Made by a program: the position numbers and the translations under genes. From JAIXWP01 sp964428835 (lineage in GTDB: Bacteria; Bacteroidota; Bacteroidia; Flavobacteriales_D; Sanyastnellaceae), in contig CAYRZQ010000019.1 in the NCBI GenBank assembly GCA_964428835.1, positions 1-64,000 of the forward strand: a DNA stretch of 64,000 bases. The letters run 5' to 3'. Below are positions 1 through 7,928 of the stretch, piece after piece (position 1 is the stretch's first letter; every line of letters begins with the position of its first letter). Under the pieces are notes generated by a model, which saw only the letters and a list, made by a program, of their open reading frames with translations, was not told where the DNA came from and made no database searches.

Positions 1-31
1 AAAAAGCGAGCTGAATCGTCAGCTCGCTTTT
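1..31. terminator. bidirectional intrinsic terminator hairpin
   Basis: The arms AAAAAGCGAGCTGA and TCAGCTCGCTTTT pair perfectly around an ATCG loop, with A and T runs on the outside. It can terminate transcripts in either direction, either from a gene beyond the left edge or from the deacetylase gene that ends at 216 on the minus strand. Confidence 0.75.
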
Positions 32-54
32 ATTTTTACCGGACACTAGTGATT

Positions 55-215
55 CTGAATTCTGAATTCCGAATTCCAAACTCCAACTTCCAACTTCCCT
101 TGTTCCTTGTTCCCAATAATCCCTTGTTCCTTGTTCCCCTGTTCCCAATAATCCCCTTGTTCCTTGTTCCCAATAATCCCTTGTTCCTTGTTCCCAATAA
201 CCCCCTGTTCCTTTT
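55..215. repeat. simple-sequence array after the deacetylase gene
   Basis: Imperfect tandem units of the form CCTTGTTCC and CCCAATAAT follow a stretch of CCAACTTCC-like units. On the minus strand, the sense strand of the gene ending at 216, the array is purine-rich (GGAACAAGG). It begins directly after that gene's stop codon. A frame through it encodes only a monotonous EQG/NKEQG repeat and is not a gene. Confidence 0.8.
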
Positions 216-1115
216 CTAGTACAGTTCCCCAGCGATGCGGAATGTATTGCAGTGCGCGTCGACGATGATGCGGATGTCTTCGCTGTAGCCGCCGCCCATC
301 GAACAGCAAACGGGGATATTGTGGCGGCGTGCGGTTTTTAAGACGAATTCATCGCGCTTCTTGCAGCCTTCCAAACTCACTTTTAATCTTCCCAATTTGT
401 CGGTTTCCAATATGTCCACGCCGCATTGATAGAAGATGAAATCAGGTTGCACGGTATCGATGAGTGCAGGCAAATGTTGGTGCAACAATTCGAGGTAGGC
501 TTCGTCGCGGATGCCATCAGGCAAGGGAATATCGAAATCGCTTTTTTCTTTATGCAATGGATAATTATTACCTCCATGCATTGAGAAGGTAAACACGCGC
601 GGATCATTCTCAAAAATAGAAGCGGTGCCATTTCCCTGATGCACATCGAGGTCAACGACGAGGATTTTTTTTCTTATTTTTTTTTCTAATAAATAAAGCG
701 CCGATATCGCTATATCGTTGAGCAAACAAAATCCTTCGCCGCGATCGCGATAGGCATGATGCGTTCCGCCAGCTACGTTAAAACCAATTCCATTTTCAAT
801 CGCAGCCAAACTCATGTCCAGCGTGCCTTGCATGATGATGAACTCTCGCTCTACCAATTGCTCACTCAATGGAAATCCCGTTTTGCGTTCTTCTTGTTTG
901 GTAAGCGCGAGGTTCTGAAGTTTGCTCACGTATGCGCTATCATGTGCGAGCAGCGCTGTTGGTTCATCCATTTTTTTTGGTGAAAAAAAATGGGCTTCGC
1001 TAAAACTGCCTTCGTGAATCAATTGTCCGGGTATGAGTTCATACTTCAACATCGGGAAGCGATGTCCTTCTGGTAGAGGGTGACAATAGATGGGGTCGAA
1101 TGCGATTTTTATCAT
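216..1115 (-). CDS. histone deacetylase family protein
   Basis: Predicted zinc-dependent amidohydrolase of the arginase/deacetylase fold, 299 residues, probably cytosolic, acting on acetylated lysines, polyamines or another acyl-amide. The core motifs are GGTHHAYRDRGEGFCLLND followed by VVDLDVHQGNGT, which hold the active-site His pair and the Asp/His zinc ligands, with MGGGYS near the C-terminus. The frame stays open upstream of 1115, but MIKIAFDPIY is a normal family N-terminus, and the longer version would run into the coding region of the divergent CDF gene. The substrate cannot be told from sequence. It is divergent from the CDF transporter across 55 bp. Confidence 0.93.
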   Translation of the reverse strand: MIKIAFDPIYCHPLPEGHRFPMLKYELIPGQLIHEGSFSEAHFFSPKKMDEPTALLAHDSAYVSKLQNLALTKQEERKTGFPLSEQLVEREFIIMQGTLDMSLAAIENGIGFNVAGGTHHAYRDRGEGFCLLNDIAISALYLLEKKIRKKILVVDLDVHQGNGTASIFENDPRVFTFSMHGGNNYPLHKEKSDFDIPLPDGIRDEAYLELLHQHLPALIDTVQPDFIFYQCGVDILETDKLGRLKVSLEGCKKRDEFVLKTARRHNIPVCCSMGGGYSEDIRIIVDAHCNTFRIAGELY

Positions 1116-1158
1116 ACGTCTGAGCGCACAAATTTGGAGTAGAAAAGCGCTCGCGTCG

Positions 1159-1166
1159 TACTTTTG
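1159..1166 (+). promoter_or_regulatory. Bacteroidota -7 box of the CDF gene
   Basis: TACTTTTG matches the TAnnTTTG consensus of the Bacteroidota primary sigma factor. Only four bases separate it from the ATG at 1171, so the transcript should be leaderless or nearly so. Confidence 0.5.
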
Positions 1167-1170
1167 TTTC

Positions 1171-2082
1171 ATGTCATCACTAAAAAAGTCAGGCTCGCAT
1201 CCCGCGGACGATGGTATTCGCGTGGTGAAGCATGGCATCGGTTTCAATCTTGTATTGGCTTTAATAAAAGGAGCCGCCGGTTTTTTCGGTCATAGTTATG
1301 CATTGATCGCAGATGCAATTGAAAGCACCTCAGATGTCTTGAGTTCGATGATCGTCTGGATCGGACTGCGCGCTGCTTCTCGTCCTCCAGACGACGATCA
1401 TCCTTATGGTCACGGCAAGGCCGAACCGCTTGCGGGTGTCATCGTCAGTCTTTTTCTATTGGCCGCGGCGATTCTTATTGGTGTTGAATCCATCAGCAAT
1501 ATCATGACCCCGCACGAGGCGCCCAAGGCTTGGACCTTGATTGTGATTGGAGCTGTAGTCATAGGGAAGGAGTTGGTATTCCGATATGTGATGAATACAG
1601 CGGTTGAAATAAACAGTACTGCGGTGAAAGGCGAGGCTCAGCACCATCGCGCGGACGCTATCACCTCTGTGGCCGCATTCATCGGTATCGCCATTGCCCT
1701 CATTGGTGGCGAAGGCTACGAAAGCGCAGATGATTGGGCGGCGCTATTGGCGGGCGCTTTCATTGCTTGGAATGCTTACAAGATATTTTCTCCTTCTTTT
1801 AGCGAATTGATGGATAAAGCACTTCCCGACGATGTAGTGAAAGAAGTTCGCAAAGTCGCAGAAGGCGTTCCTGGAGTTATTGCCATTGAAAAGTGTTTCG
1901 TGCGGAAGATGGGATTCGAGCTTTTTGTGGACATTCACGTGGAAGTCGATGCACAAGCTACTGTGTTTGAGGGACATGATATCGGTCACCGCGTCAAAGA
2001 CGCCATAATGGCCGCCAATCCTGCGGTTTACGACGTTTTGACGCACATCGAGCCCTACCCACACTCCGATTACAAATCATAA
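1171..2082 (+). CDS. cation diffusion facilitator family transporter
   Basis: Inner-membrane divalent-cation/proton antiporter (Zn, Fe, Mn or Cd efflux), 303 residues. The N-terminal half carries hydrophobic segments with the CDF signature around HSYALIADAIESTSDV, then HPYGHGKAEPLAG, and HHRADAITS in a later helix, supplying the metal-binding His/Asp residues. The C-terminal ~90 residues form the soluble ferredoxin-like domain (IHVEVD, GHDIGHRVKD). The start at 1171 is chosen because the frame further upstream overlaps the deacetylase gene and the -7 box lies immediately upstream of this ATG. Metal specificity is not predictable here. Confidence 0.93.
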   Translation: MSSLKKSGSHPADDGIRVVKHGIGFNLVLALIKGAAGFFGHSYALIADAIESTSDVLSSMIVWIGLRAASRPPDDDHPYGHGKAEPLAGVIVSLFLLAAAILIGVESISNIMTPHEAPKAWTLIVIGAVVIGKELVFRYVMNTAVEINSTAVKGEAQHHRADAITSVAAFIGIAIALIGGEGYESADDWAALLAGAFIAWNAYKIFSPSFSELMDKALPDDVVKEVRKVAEGVPGVIAIEKCFVRKMGFELFVDIHVEVDAQATVFEGHDIGHRVKDAIMAANPAVYDVLTHIEPYPHSDYKS

Positions 2083-2140
2083 AGGGGCTTTTGTTAATAA
2101 TCCGCTCGCGACGAAGAATGCCTTTCCAAGGTCTAACTAC

Positions 2141-2148
2141 TATATTTG
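2141..2148 (+). promoter_or_regulatory. -7 box of dnaN
   Basis: TATATTTG is an exact TAnnTTTG match, 21 bases before the dnaN ATG at 2170. It overlaps the longer upstream frame (2146), which supports 2170 as the real start. Confidence 0.55.
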
Positions 2149-2169
2149 CGCGCAATCAAACCAGAAAAA

Positions 2170-3291
2170 ATGAAGTTTGTAGTTACAAGTACCGCTCTTC
2201 TCAAGCAATTACAGATGCTTAGTGGAGTTTTGAATTCGAGCAACACTTTGCCAATTCTCGATAATTTTCTTTTTGAAATAAAGGAAAATGAATTGTCCAT
2301 TTCAGCCTCTGACTTGGAGACGGCGATGAGCAATAAAATGACCATCCAGTCTAAAGAAACAGGTATGATCGCTGTTCCAGCGAAGTTGATTCTCGATATT
2401 CTCAAGAGTCTTCCCGAGCAGCCGTTGACGTTCAGTGTGGATGAGAAGACTTACGCAATCGAAATCGCAAGCGATTACGGAAAATATAAACTCAACGGCC
2501 ACAACGGCGATGAGTTCCCAAAGGCTCCAGTGATGGAAAACCAAAAATCTTTGGTAATTCAAAGCGATGCCTTGGCACGTGCTATCAATAAGACACTTTT
2601 CGCTACGGGTAATGACGATATGCGCCCTGTAATGAGCGGTGTATTCTTCGAAATTCATGAAAACAGCATGCGTTTCGTAGCTACTGATGCTCATAAGCTC
2701 GTGCGTTACAGCCGCACAGACGTAGGTGGTGATAGCCCTGCTGCTTTCATCGTTCCAAAGAAGCCGCTCAACCTATTGAAGGGTTCGCTAGGTTCGCAAA
2801 AGACAGAAGTGAAACTCGAATACACAGAGAACAGCGCTCTTTTCACATTTGATAATGTGACCTTGATGTGTCGTTTGATTGAAGGTAAATACCCCAACTA
2901 TGAAGCGGTAATCCCAAAAGAAAACCCATTCAAGTTGACGATTGATCGTCTCGATCTTTTGAGTTCTATCAAGCGTGTGAGCATCTTTGCAAACAAGACT
3001 ACTCACCAAGTGCGCCTTCGCATGGGTGGTAGCGAATTGAATATTTCTGCAGAGGATTTGGATTTCGCAAACGAAGCTCAAGAGCGTCTCACTTGTTCGT
3101 ATGCAGGTGACGATATGGAAATCGGATTCAACTCACGCTTCCTTCAAGAAATGCTCGGCAACCTCACTTCTGAAAACGTGAACATCGAAATGAGCGCTCC
3201 TAATCGCGCTGGGATTTTGACTCAGGTGGAAGCGGATGATGTGTCTGAGGATATTCTAATGTTGGTGATGCCGGTGATGTTGAACTCGTAA
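2170..3291 (+). CDS. dnaN: DNA polymerase III beta subunit (sliding clamp)
   Basis: Homodimeric ring clamp that tethers the replicative polymerase, 373 residues, the normal family length. It opens MKFVVTSTALLKQL and contains the clamp landmarks SASDLETAM, FVATDAHKLVRYS and a C-terminal VMPVMLNS, close to the usual MPM(R/K)L ending. The ATG at 2170 is chosen because MKF is the standard family N-terminus and the promoter box overlaps the in-frame codons upstream. It stands alone rather than beside dnaA or recF. Its 3' end overlaps the convergent rhomboid gene by 92 bp, and the best terminator for it lies inside that gene (3484-3509). Confidence 0.97.
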   Translation: MKFVVTSTALLKQLQMLSGVLNSSNTLPILDNFLFEIKENELSISASDLETAMSNKMTIQSKETGMIAVPAKLILDILKSLPEQPLTFSVDEKTYAIEIASDYGKYKLNGHNGDEFPKAPVMENQKSLVIQSDALARAINKTLFATGNDDMRPVMSGVFFEIHENSMRFVATDAHKLVRYSRTDVGGDSPAAFIVPKKPLNLLKGSLGSQKTEVKLEYTENSALFTFDNVTLMCRLIEGKYPNYEAVIPKENPFKLTIDRLDLLSSIKRVSIFANKTTHQVRLRMGGSELNISAEDLDFANEAQERLTCSYAGDDMEIGFNSRFLQEMLGNLTSENVNIEMSAPNRAGILTQVEADDVSEDILMLVMPVMLNS

Positions 3292-3937
3292 GTTCTTCCA
3301 CCTCTTCCTCATCAGGTTCCAATTCATATTGGTACACCTTGCGCTGAGGACCCACCTTGCGATATACAAAGACGGCCAGTATTCCAGCGATAAAGCCGGA
3401 TAAATGTCCCTCCCAAGATACTTTCGGATCAATCGGGAATAAATACCAAACGAGCGATCCGTAATAAAGAGCAACAATCATAGAAACCCGCAGCATCTGC
3501 GGGTTTTTTCTTATTATCCCACTAAAGAATAGAAAAGAAAATTGCGCATAGAGCAACATGCTCGCGCCAATGTGATAGGTTGGTCGGCCAATGATCCAAA
3601 GCAAGATTCCACTTGTGAAAAAAGTGAAAGCAAAAACGCGAATGCTTATGGTGCGGTAGAAATAGAACAAAAAACTATTTAGTACTAAAAAACCGAGGGT
3701 ATTATGCCAGATATGTTGAAGATTGCCATGAATGAAGTGCATGGTGAAAATGCCGCGAAGACCTTCGAGATCACGGGGAAGCATGCCATATTGATTCATG
3801 CGATAACCTAGGTATTCGTCCATCACGAATACAGCCCAACAAATGGAAAGGAAGAAAAGAGAAACGAATACTGCATCCAGGATTTTTGCCCCATCAGAAG
3901 TTTTTGTTCCATAAATATTTGTTAAAGGCGTTTGCAT
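3200..3937 (-). CDS. rhomboid family intramembrane serine protease
   Basis: Predicted inner-membrane protease cutting within or near transmembrane segments, 245 residues. About six hydrophobic segments are seen. The motif HGNLQHIWHN in an early helix is typical, the catalytic Ser is in HIGASM (about residue 126; the usual following Gly of GxSG is Met here), and the catalytic His is in WEGHLSGFIAG (about 178). A charged 35-residue tail rich in Glu, Pro and Ser follows. The ATG at 3937 is preferred to a TTG two codons upstream. The last 92 bp, encoding most of that tail, lie antisense to the end of dnaN, and its codons also contain a plus-strand terminator. Confidence 0.9.
   Translation of the reverse strand: MQTPLTNIYGTKTSDGAKILDAVFVSLFFLSICWAVFVMDEYLGYRMNQYGMLPRDLEGLRGIFTMHFIHGNLQHIWHNTLGFLVLNSFLFYFYRTISIRVFAFTFFTSGILLWIIGRPTYHIGASMLLYAQFSFLFFSGIIRKNPQMLRVSMIVALYYGSLVWYLFPIDPKVSWEGHLSGFIAGILAVFVYRKVGPQRKVYQYELEPDEEEVEELTSSTSPASPTLEYPQTHHPLPPESKSQRD
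3484..3509 (+). terminator. intrinsic terminator for dnaN, embedded in the rhomboid gene
   Basis: AAACCCGCAG, loop CAT, then CTGCGGGTTT followed by more T residues. It is a textbook plus-strand terminator lying 192 bp past the dnaN stop codon, within minus-strand codons of the rhomboid gene (residues RKNPQMLRVS). Confidence 0.75.
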
Positions 3938-3980
3938 TTTCAATAATAATCTATCTTTAGCACACTAAACATTCCGTGCA

Positions 3981-4223
3981 ATGAAAAAGAGTATCCTCAC
4001 TTTGATGTCGTCTTTGTTGTTGAGCTACGCAGCTGTCGCGGCCAACGATCAAAAGCAGGATCAGCAAGATCCTTCAAAAGACAAAGAAAAGAAAGTCTCA
4101 TTTTCGCTTACCGATGGATACTTTTCCATCTTCGAAATCCTATTGGAGAAGCCCAAGGTAGATACATTGCGCGCCCCCATCAGTCCGAAGCCGAGCAATA
4201 GCGGTGCCAACAAGAAAAAGTGA
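3981..4223 (+). CDS. small exported protein of unknown function
   Basis: An 80-residue protein, not recognised. It starts MKKSILTLMSSLLLSYAAVAAND, a clear signal peptide with an Ala-x-Ala type cleavage site near residue 21. The mature part is short and polar: a KDKEKK-rich stretch, one hydrophobic patch (GYFSIFEILLEK) and a Pro/Ser/Lys tail. A weak -7 box (TATCTTTA, 3952-3959) lies 21 bases upstream. It is probably periplasmic. It ends 29 bp before the nucleoside phosphorylase, whose own promoter fits in that gap. Confidence 0.7.
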   Translation: MKKSILTLMSSLLLSYAAVAANDQKQDQQDPSKDKEKKVSFSLTDGYFSIFEILLEKPKVDTLRAPISPKPSNSGANKKK

Positions 4224-4240
4224 CATTGCGTCAGTGCGTC

Positions 4241-4248
4241 TATATTTG
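4241..4248 (+). promoter_or_regulatory. -7 box of the nucleoside phosphorylase gene
   Basis: TATATTTG, an exact consensus match, ends four bases before the ATG at 4253, so a leaderless transcript is predicted, as for the CDF gene and ccmB. Confidence 0.55.
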
Positions 4249-4252
4249 ACGC

Positions 4253-5143
4253 ATGAAGTCAATTCAAATCAATAGCCAAACCTACATTCCCGAGACGGAG
4301 CTCATACTTCGTCCCGACGGAAGTGTCTATCATCTGGGAGTAACGCCCACACAGGTAGCATCCAAGATCATCATCGTCGGTGATCCCGAACGCGTGCCCA
4401 CGATTTCTGCATTATTTGATGAAGTAGAATGTCGCATTCATAATCGTGAGTTTGTGGTACACACTGGAACATACCACGGCAAGCGGATTACAGTGGTATC
4501 AAGTGGTATTGGGGTTGATAATATTGATATCGTAATCAACGAGCTCGATGCTGCGGTAAATGTTGACTTTGTTACACGCCAGCCAAAATCAGAATTAACA
4601 TCCTTAGAAATTGTGCGCATCGGCACCAGTGGCTCTATACAGGCGGATATTCCCGTGGGCAGTTTTGTAGCCTCGGCCTTCGCTTTCGGCCTCGATGGTG
4701 TTCCTTACAGTTATCACAGCGCTTTGAATGAAGTGGAAGAAGCCCTTAGGTCAAAACTCTGCACGGAAATACCGGAACTCCAAGCTCAGAGCGGTTTGTA
4801 CACGGTCAAGGGCAATGAAGACTTGTTGCAGCGCATTGCTTTTGATATGATTCAGGGTATCACAGCCACACAAAATGGATTCTATGGACCGCAAGGTCGA
4901 AGTGTAAGACTCGTCAGCAAGGTCGAACCCATGCTCCAACGTTATGCACAAGTTGGTTTTTTGGATAAAAAAGTGACCAACTTCGAAATGGAATGTTCGG
5001 GCATTTATGCGCTCTCTTCTTTGTTGGGACACAAGGCTTTAACTGTCTGCGCAATCTTAGCAAATAGGGCCACCAAAGAATTCCACAACAACCCGTCAAC
5101 AAGTGTTGAAACCCTTATCAGGCTTGTGTTAGAGCGATTTTAA
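4253..5143 (+). CDS. nucleoside phosphorylase (uridine phosphorylase-like)
   Basis: Predicted cytosolic phosphorolysis of nucleosides to base and ribose-1-phosphate, in pyrimidine or purine salvage; 296 residues. The PNP/UDP family landmarks are IIIVGDPERVPTIS near the N-terminus (phosphate loop), HTGTYHGKRITVVSSGIGVDN, VRIGTSGS in the middle, and NFEMECSGIYAL near residue 245, where Glu-Met-Glu binds ribose. Uridine phosphorylase is the best guess; a purine-specific member is possible. The gene is single, with its own promoter box. Confidence 0.88.
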   Translation: MKSIQINSQTYIPETELILRPDGSVYHLGVTPTQVASKIIIVGDPERVPTISALFDEVECRIHNREFVVHTGTYHGKRITVVSSGIGVDNIDIVINELDAAVNVDFVTRQPKSELTSLEIVRIGTSGSIQADIPVGSFVASAFAFGLDGVPYSYHSALNEVEEALRSKLCTEIPELQAQSGLYTVKGNEDLLQRIAFDMIQGITATQNGFYGPQGRSVRLVSKVEPMLQRYAQVGFLDKKVTNFEMECSGIYALSSLLGHKALTVCAILANRATKEFHNNPSTSVETLIRLVLERF

Positions 5144-5199
5144 ATAGGGTGTTGTGAATAAGAGCGAAATTGTTTCTCATTAAGCCTCAGTAAGGAAGG

Positions 5200-5207
5200 T
5201 ACTTTTG
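5200..5207 (+). promoter_or_regulatory. -7 box of the transglutaminase-like gene
   Basis: TACTTTTG matches TAnnTTTG and lies 28 bases upstream of the ATG at 5236. Confidence 0.45.
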
Positions 5208-5235
5208 GGTTAAAGCTTTAGATAAAGTGAGCCCT

Positions 5236-6123
5236 ATGTACACCACAGAAGTGAACGCGCTGATTACACTTATAGAAGATCCCGATGAGGCGATCTATTT
5301 GCAAGTGCGATCTGCCTTGAAAAGTTACGGTGAACAGATCATCCCCCATCTCGAATACTACTGGGAACTCAACGACTTTGGTCCTTTGTTCCAAACGAGA
5401 TTGGAGCAACTCATTAATACCATCCAATATGAATCCGTTTACGACCGTCTCAAACGTTGGAAACAATCAGAAGATAAGGATTTATTGGAGGGAGCGCTTA
5501 TCATCAATCGCTACGGCTATCCTGGCTGCGATGAGGAAGAGTTGAGACGCAAAATCATGCGTGTGCGCCAGGACATCTGGTTGGAGCTCAACGACCACCT
5601 CACAGCAATAGAAGTGGTAAGGGTATTTAATCACATGCTTTTTAAAGTGCATGGATTCATTGGAGACCGCGATCATTACGATCAACCGCAAAATAGTTTT
5701 TTGAGTGACGTACTCAGCACCAAACAAGGCAATCCGCTTTCTTTGAGTCTCCTGTATGCATATTTAGCGAAGAGCTTGGATGTGCCGATTTATGGGGTCA
5801 ACTTGCCCAGTCATTTCATTCTATGTTATCTTGATTATGATTCGGAATGCAAGGAATGGGGCATCACCGAAGAGGATGCGGAAGTATTATTCTATGTAAA
5901 TCCATTCAGTGAAGGTGCGATGTTGCACAAGGAAGAAATAGATGACTTCTTGGCTAATCAGAATCTGCCGCAAGACAATCGTTTCTACCGTCCATGTTCC
6001 AATCAAGAGATGATCAGCCGCATGCTCAATAATCTTATTCATAGCTATATCGCTAGAAATAATGAGGAGAAGGTGCGTGAATTGAGAGCGCTACAGTCGA
6101 TATTGTTGGAACAAGAAGACTGA
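5236..6123 (+). CDS. transglutaminase-like (SirB1-type) protein
   Basis: A 295-residue cytosolic protein of the transglutaminase-like/SirB1 N-terminal family. The identifying stretch is GNPLSLSLLYAYLAKSLDVPIYGVNLPSHFILCY, which corresponds to the family's (G)NPxSL..LY......L.(I/V)P..G...P.HF pattern. The papain-type catalytic Cys is not evident here, so enzymatic activity is doubtful. The N-terminal 100 residues are helical, with HEAT-like character (ALIIN, EELRRKIMRVRQDIW). The ATG at 5236 is preferred to the GTG at 5227. The stop codon directly abuts the stop of the convergent small gene. Confidence 0.8.
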   Translation: MYTTEVNALITLIEDPDEAIYLQVRSALKSYGEQIIPHLEYYWELNDFGPLFQTRLEQLINTIQYESVYDRLKRWKQSEDKDLLEGALIINRYGYPGCDEEELRRKIMRVRQDIWLELNDHLTAIEVVRVFNHMLFKVHGFIGDRDHYDQPQNSFLSDVLSTKQGNPLSLSLLYAYLAKSLDVPIYGVNLPSHFILCYLDYDSECKEWGITEEDAEVLFYVNPFSEGAMLHKEEIDDFLANQNLPQDNRFYRPCSNQEMISRMLNNLIHSYIARNNEEKVRELRALQSILLEQED

Positions 6124-6261
6124 TTAGAAACAGCCTTTGATTACAGTGGCGCCCAGAGTGAGCCACAAAATTCCCTTGATTAAAAAGAATGCAAAGCCAG
6201 CCCAGCCGAGTCTTTTGAGCCAAGCACGTGTATTCTTTTTTGGTTCTTGTGTTTGTTCCAT
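6124..6261 (-). CDS. 45-residue single-pass membrane protein
   Basis: A short frame reads MEQTQEPKKNTRAWLKRLG then WAGFAFFLIKGILWLTLGA and ends TVIKGCF: a basic, Pro-containing cytoplasmic head followed by one transmembrane helix. The Trp and Gly pattern and the basic flank look like a real small membrane protein. Its stop abuts the stop of the convergent transglutaminase-like gene with no gap. Function unknown. Confidence 0.6.
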   Translation of the reverse strand: MEQTQEPKKNTRAWLKRLGWAGFAFFLIKGILWLTLGATVIKGCF

Positions 6262-6365
6262 TGTCTTTGCGGGCGCAAATGTGGAAATATTCTGTGAAGT
6301 TTTTAAATTAAATCTTATAAGAATCTTTAAAAGCGCTAATCTTTGCAGGACTTAAGTATTTTTCA

Positions 6366-7847
6366 ATGAAAAAAATTCTTGTAGCCAATAGAGGTGAGAT
6401 TGCTTTGCGCGTGATGCGCTCAGCGAAGGAAATGGGCATTGCCACGGTCGCTGTATTCAGCGAAGCCGATAGAAATGCTCCGTTTGTGAAATATGCAGAC
6501 GAAGCTGTGTGCATCGGTCCAGCCCCCAGCAACCAGAGTTATCTCAAGGGCGATATCATCATCGATGTATGCAAAAAGCTCGGAGTTGATGGTATTCACC
6601 CAGGCTACGGATTTCTTTCAGAGAATGCTGTTTTTGCAGAAAAAGTTCAGAAAGCAGGCATCACTTTTATCGGTCCTAATCCAGGCAGTATTGAAGTAAT
6701 GGGTTCTAAGCTAGCAGCGAAAGCCGCGGCGCGGAAGTATAAAATTCCAATGGTGCCTGGAACAGAAGACGCCATCAGCAATCCTGAGGAAGCAAAGAAA
6801 ATAGCATTGGAAGTAGGCTTGCCTATTTTGATCAAAGCGAGCGCAGGTGGCGGTGGTAAAGGAATGCGTATTGTAGAAAAAATCGAGGAACTCGAAGAAC
6901 AGATGACGCGTGCGATATCAGAGGCAGAAAGCGCCTTTGGCGACGGCTCTGTTTTCATCGAACGTTACGTCACTGGACCACGACACATTGAAATACAAGT
7001 ATTGGCAGATAAGCACGGCAACGTGGTGTATTTGTTTGAACGCGAATGCAGCATCCAGCGCCGTCACCAGAAGGTGGTGGAAGAAGCACCCTCTGCGATT
7101 CTCACTCCCGAGTTGCGCGCAGCAATGGGAAAGAGTGCCGTGGATGTAGCAAGAAGTTGCGACTACGTGGGTGCAGGTACAGTTGAGTTTTTGGTCGATG
7201 ATAAGTTGAATTATTATTTCTTGGAAATGAATACCCGACTCCAGGTGGAACATCCGGTTACCGAGATGATCACTGGAATCGACTTGGTGAAAGAGCAAAT
7301 AAAAATTGCCCGGGGCGAGAAGTTGAGCTTTACACAAGATGATTTAAAAATCAACGGACATTCCTTGGAAATTCGCGTTTACGCAGAAGATGCCAAGAAT
7401 AATTTCTTGCCCGATATTGGAAAGCTCGCCACGTACCGCCGCCCGAGCGGACCTGGTGTGCGCGTAGATGATGGATTCGAAGAAGGAATGGACATTCCGA
7501 TTTTCTACGATCCGATGATTTCTAAATTGATTACACACGCCAAGACACGCGAAGAAGCCATCGCGCGCATGGTTCGTGCGATCGACGACTATGAAATCTC
7601 TGGAGTGCAAACTACGCTTGAGTTCTGTCGTTGGGCCATTCAGCATCCTGCTTTTGTGAGTGGAAAATTTGATACCCACTTCGTGAAGCATTATTACACT
7701 CCCGAGGTCTTGTCGCGCGGAAGTGAAGAAGAAGCGCAATTGGCGGCCATTTTAGCGAACGCAATTTTTTCCAATCAAAAGACAAAAGAAGTTTCAGTTA
7801 AAAAAACTGAAACCACTTCCAATTGGAGAAAGGCGCGCTTGAGCTAA
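6366..7847 (+). CDS. accC: biotin carboxylase, acetyl-CoA (or acyl-CoA) carboxylase subunit
   Basis: ATP-dependent carboxylation of the biotin prosthetic group, first half-reaction of an acyl-CoA carboxylase; 493 residues, cytosolic. The domains in order are the N-terminal Rossmann-like domain (KKILVANRGEIALRVMR), the ATP-grasp domain with the glycine-rich loop KASAGGGGKGMRIV, and EMNTRLQVEHPVTEM holding the active-site Glu and Arg, then the C-terminal biotin carboxylase domain. It is about 40 residues longer than the E. coli enzyme, with a Lys-rich C-terminal tail. No accB or carboxyltransferase gene is adjacent, so it may serve a propionyl-CoA-type enzyme instead. A degenerate box TAATCTTTG lies at 6337-6345. 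Confidence 0.93.
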   Translation: MKKILVANRGEIALRVMRSAKEMGIATVAVFSEADRNAPFVKYADEAVCIGPAPSNQSYLKGDIIIDVCKKLGVDGIHPGYGFLSENAVFAEKVQKAGITFIGPNPGSIEVMGSKLAAKAAARKYKIPMVPGTEDAISNPEEAKKIALEVGLPILIKASAGGGGKGMRIVEKIEELEEQMTRAISEAESAFGDGSVFIERYVTGPRHIEIQVLADKHGNVVYLFERECSIQRRHQKVVEEAPSAILTPELRAAMGKSAVDVARSCDYVGAGTVEFLVDDKLNYYFLEMNTRLQVEHPVTEMITGIDLVKEQIKIARGEKLSFTQDDLKINGHSLEIRVYAEDAKNNFLPDIGKLATYRRPSGPGVRVDDGFEEGMDIPIFYDPMISKLITHAKTREEAIARMVRAIDDYEISGVQTTLEFCRWAIQHPAFVSGKFDTHFVKHYYTPEVLSRGSEEEAQLAAILANAIFSNQKTKEVSVKKTETTSNWRKARLS

Positions 7848-7928
7848 GGCATTGAGACATTATATTTACGTATATCATAATTGGCGTGATTCTTCGTTAC
7901 GCGGTTGGATATACCCTCAATAGTGCGC

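Noticed and set aside
46..309. Open frame encoding EQG/NKEQG repeats
   Set aside because: It is the translation of the purine-rich array and runs into the deacetylase gene; no sign of a real protein.
2141..2169. Replication origin beside dnaN
   Set aside because: No dnaA gene, no cluster of DnaA boxes and no AT-rich unwinding region near it.
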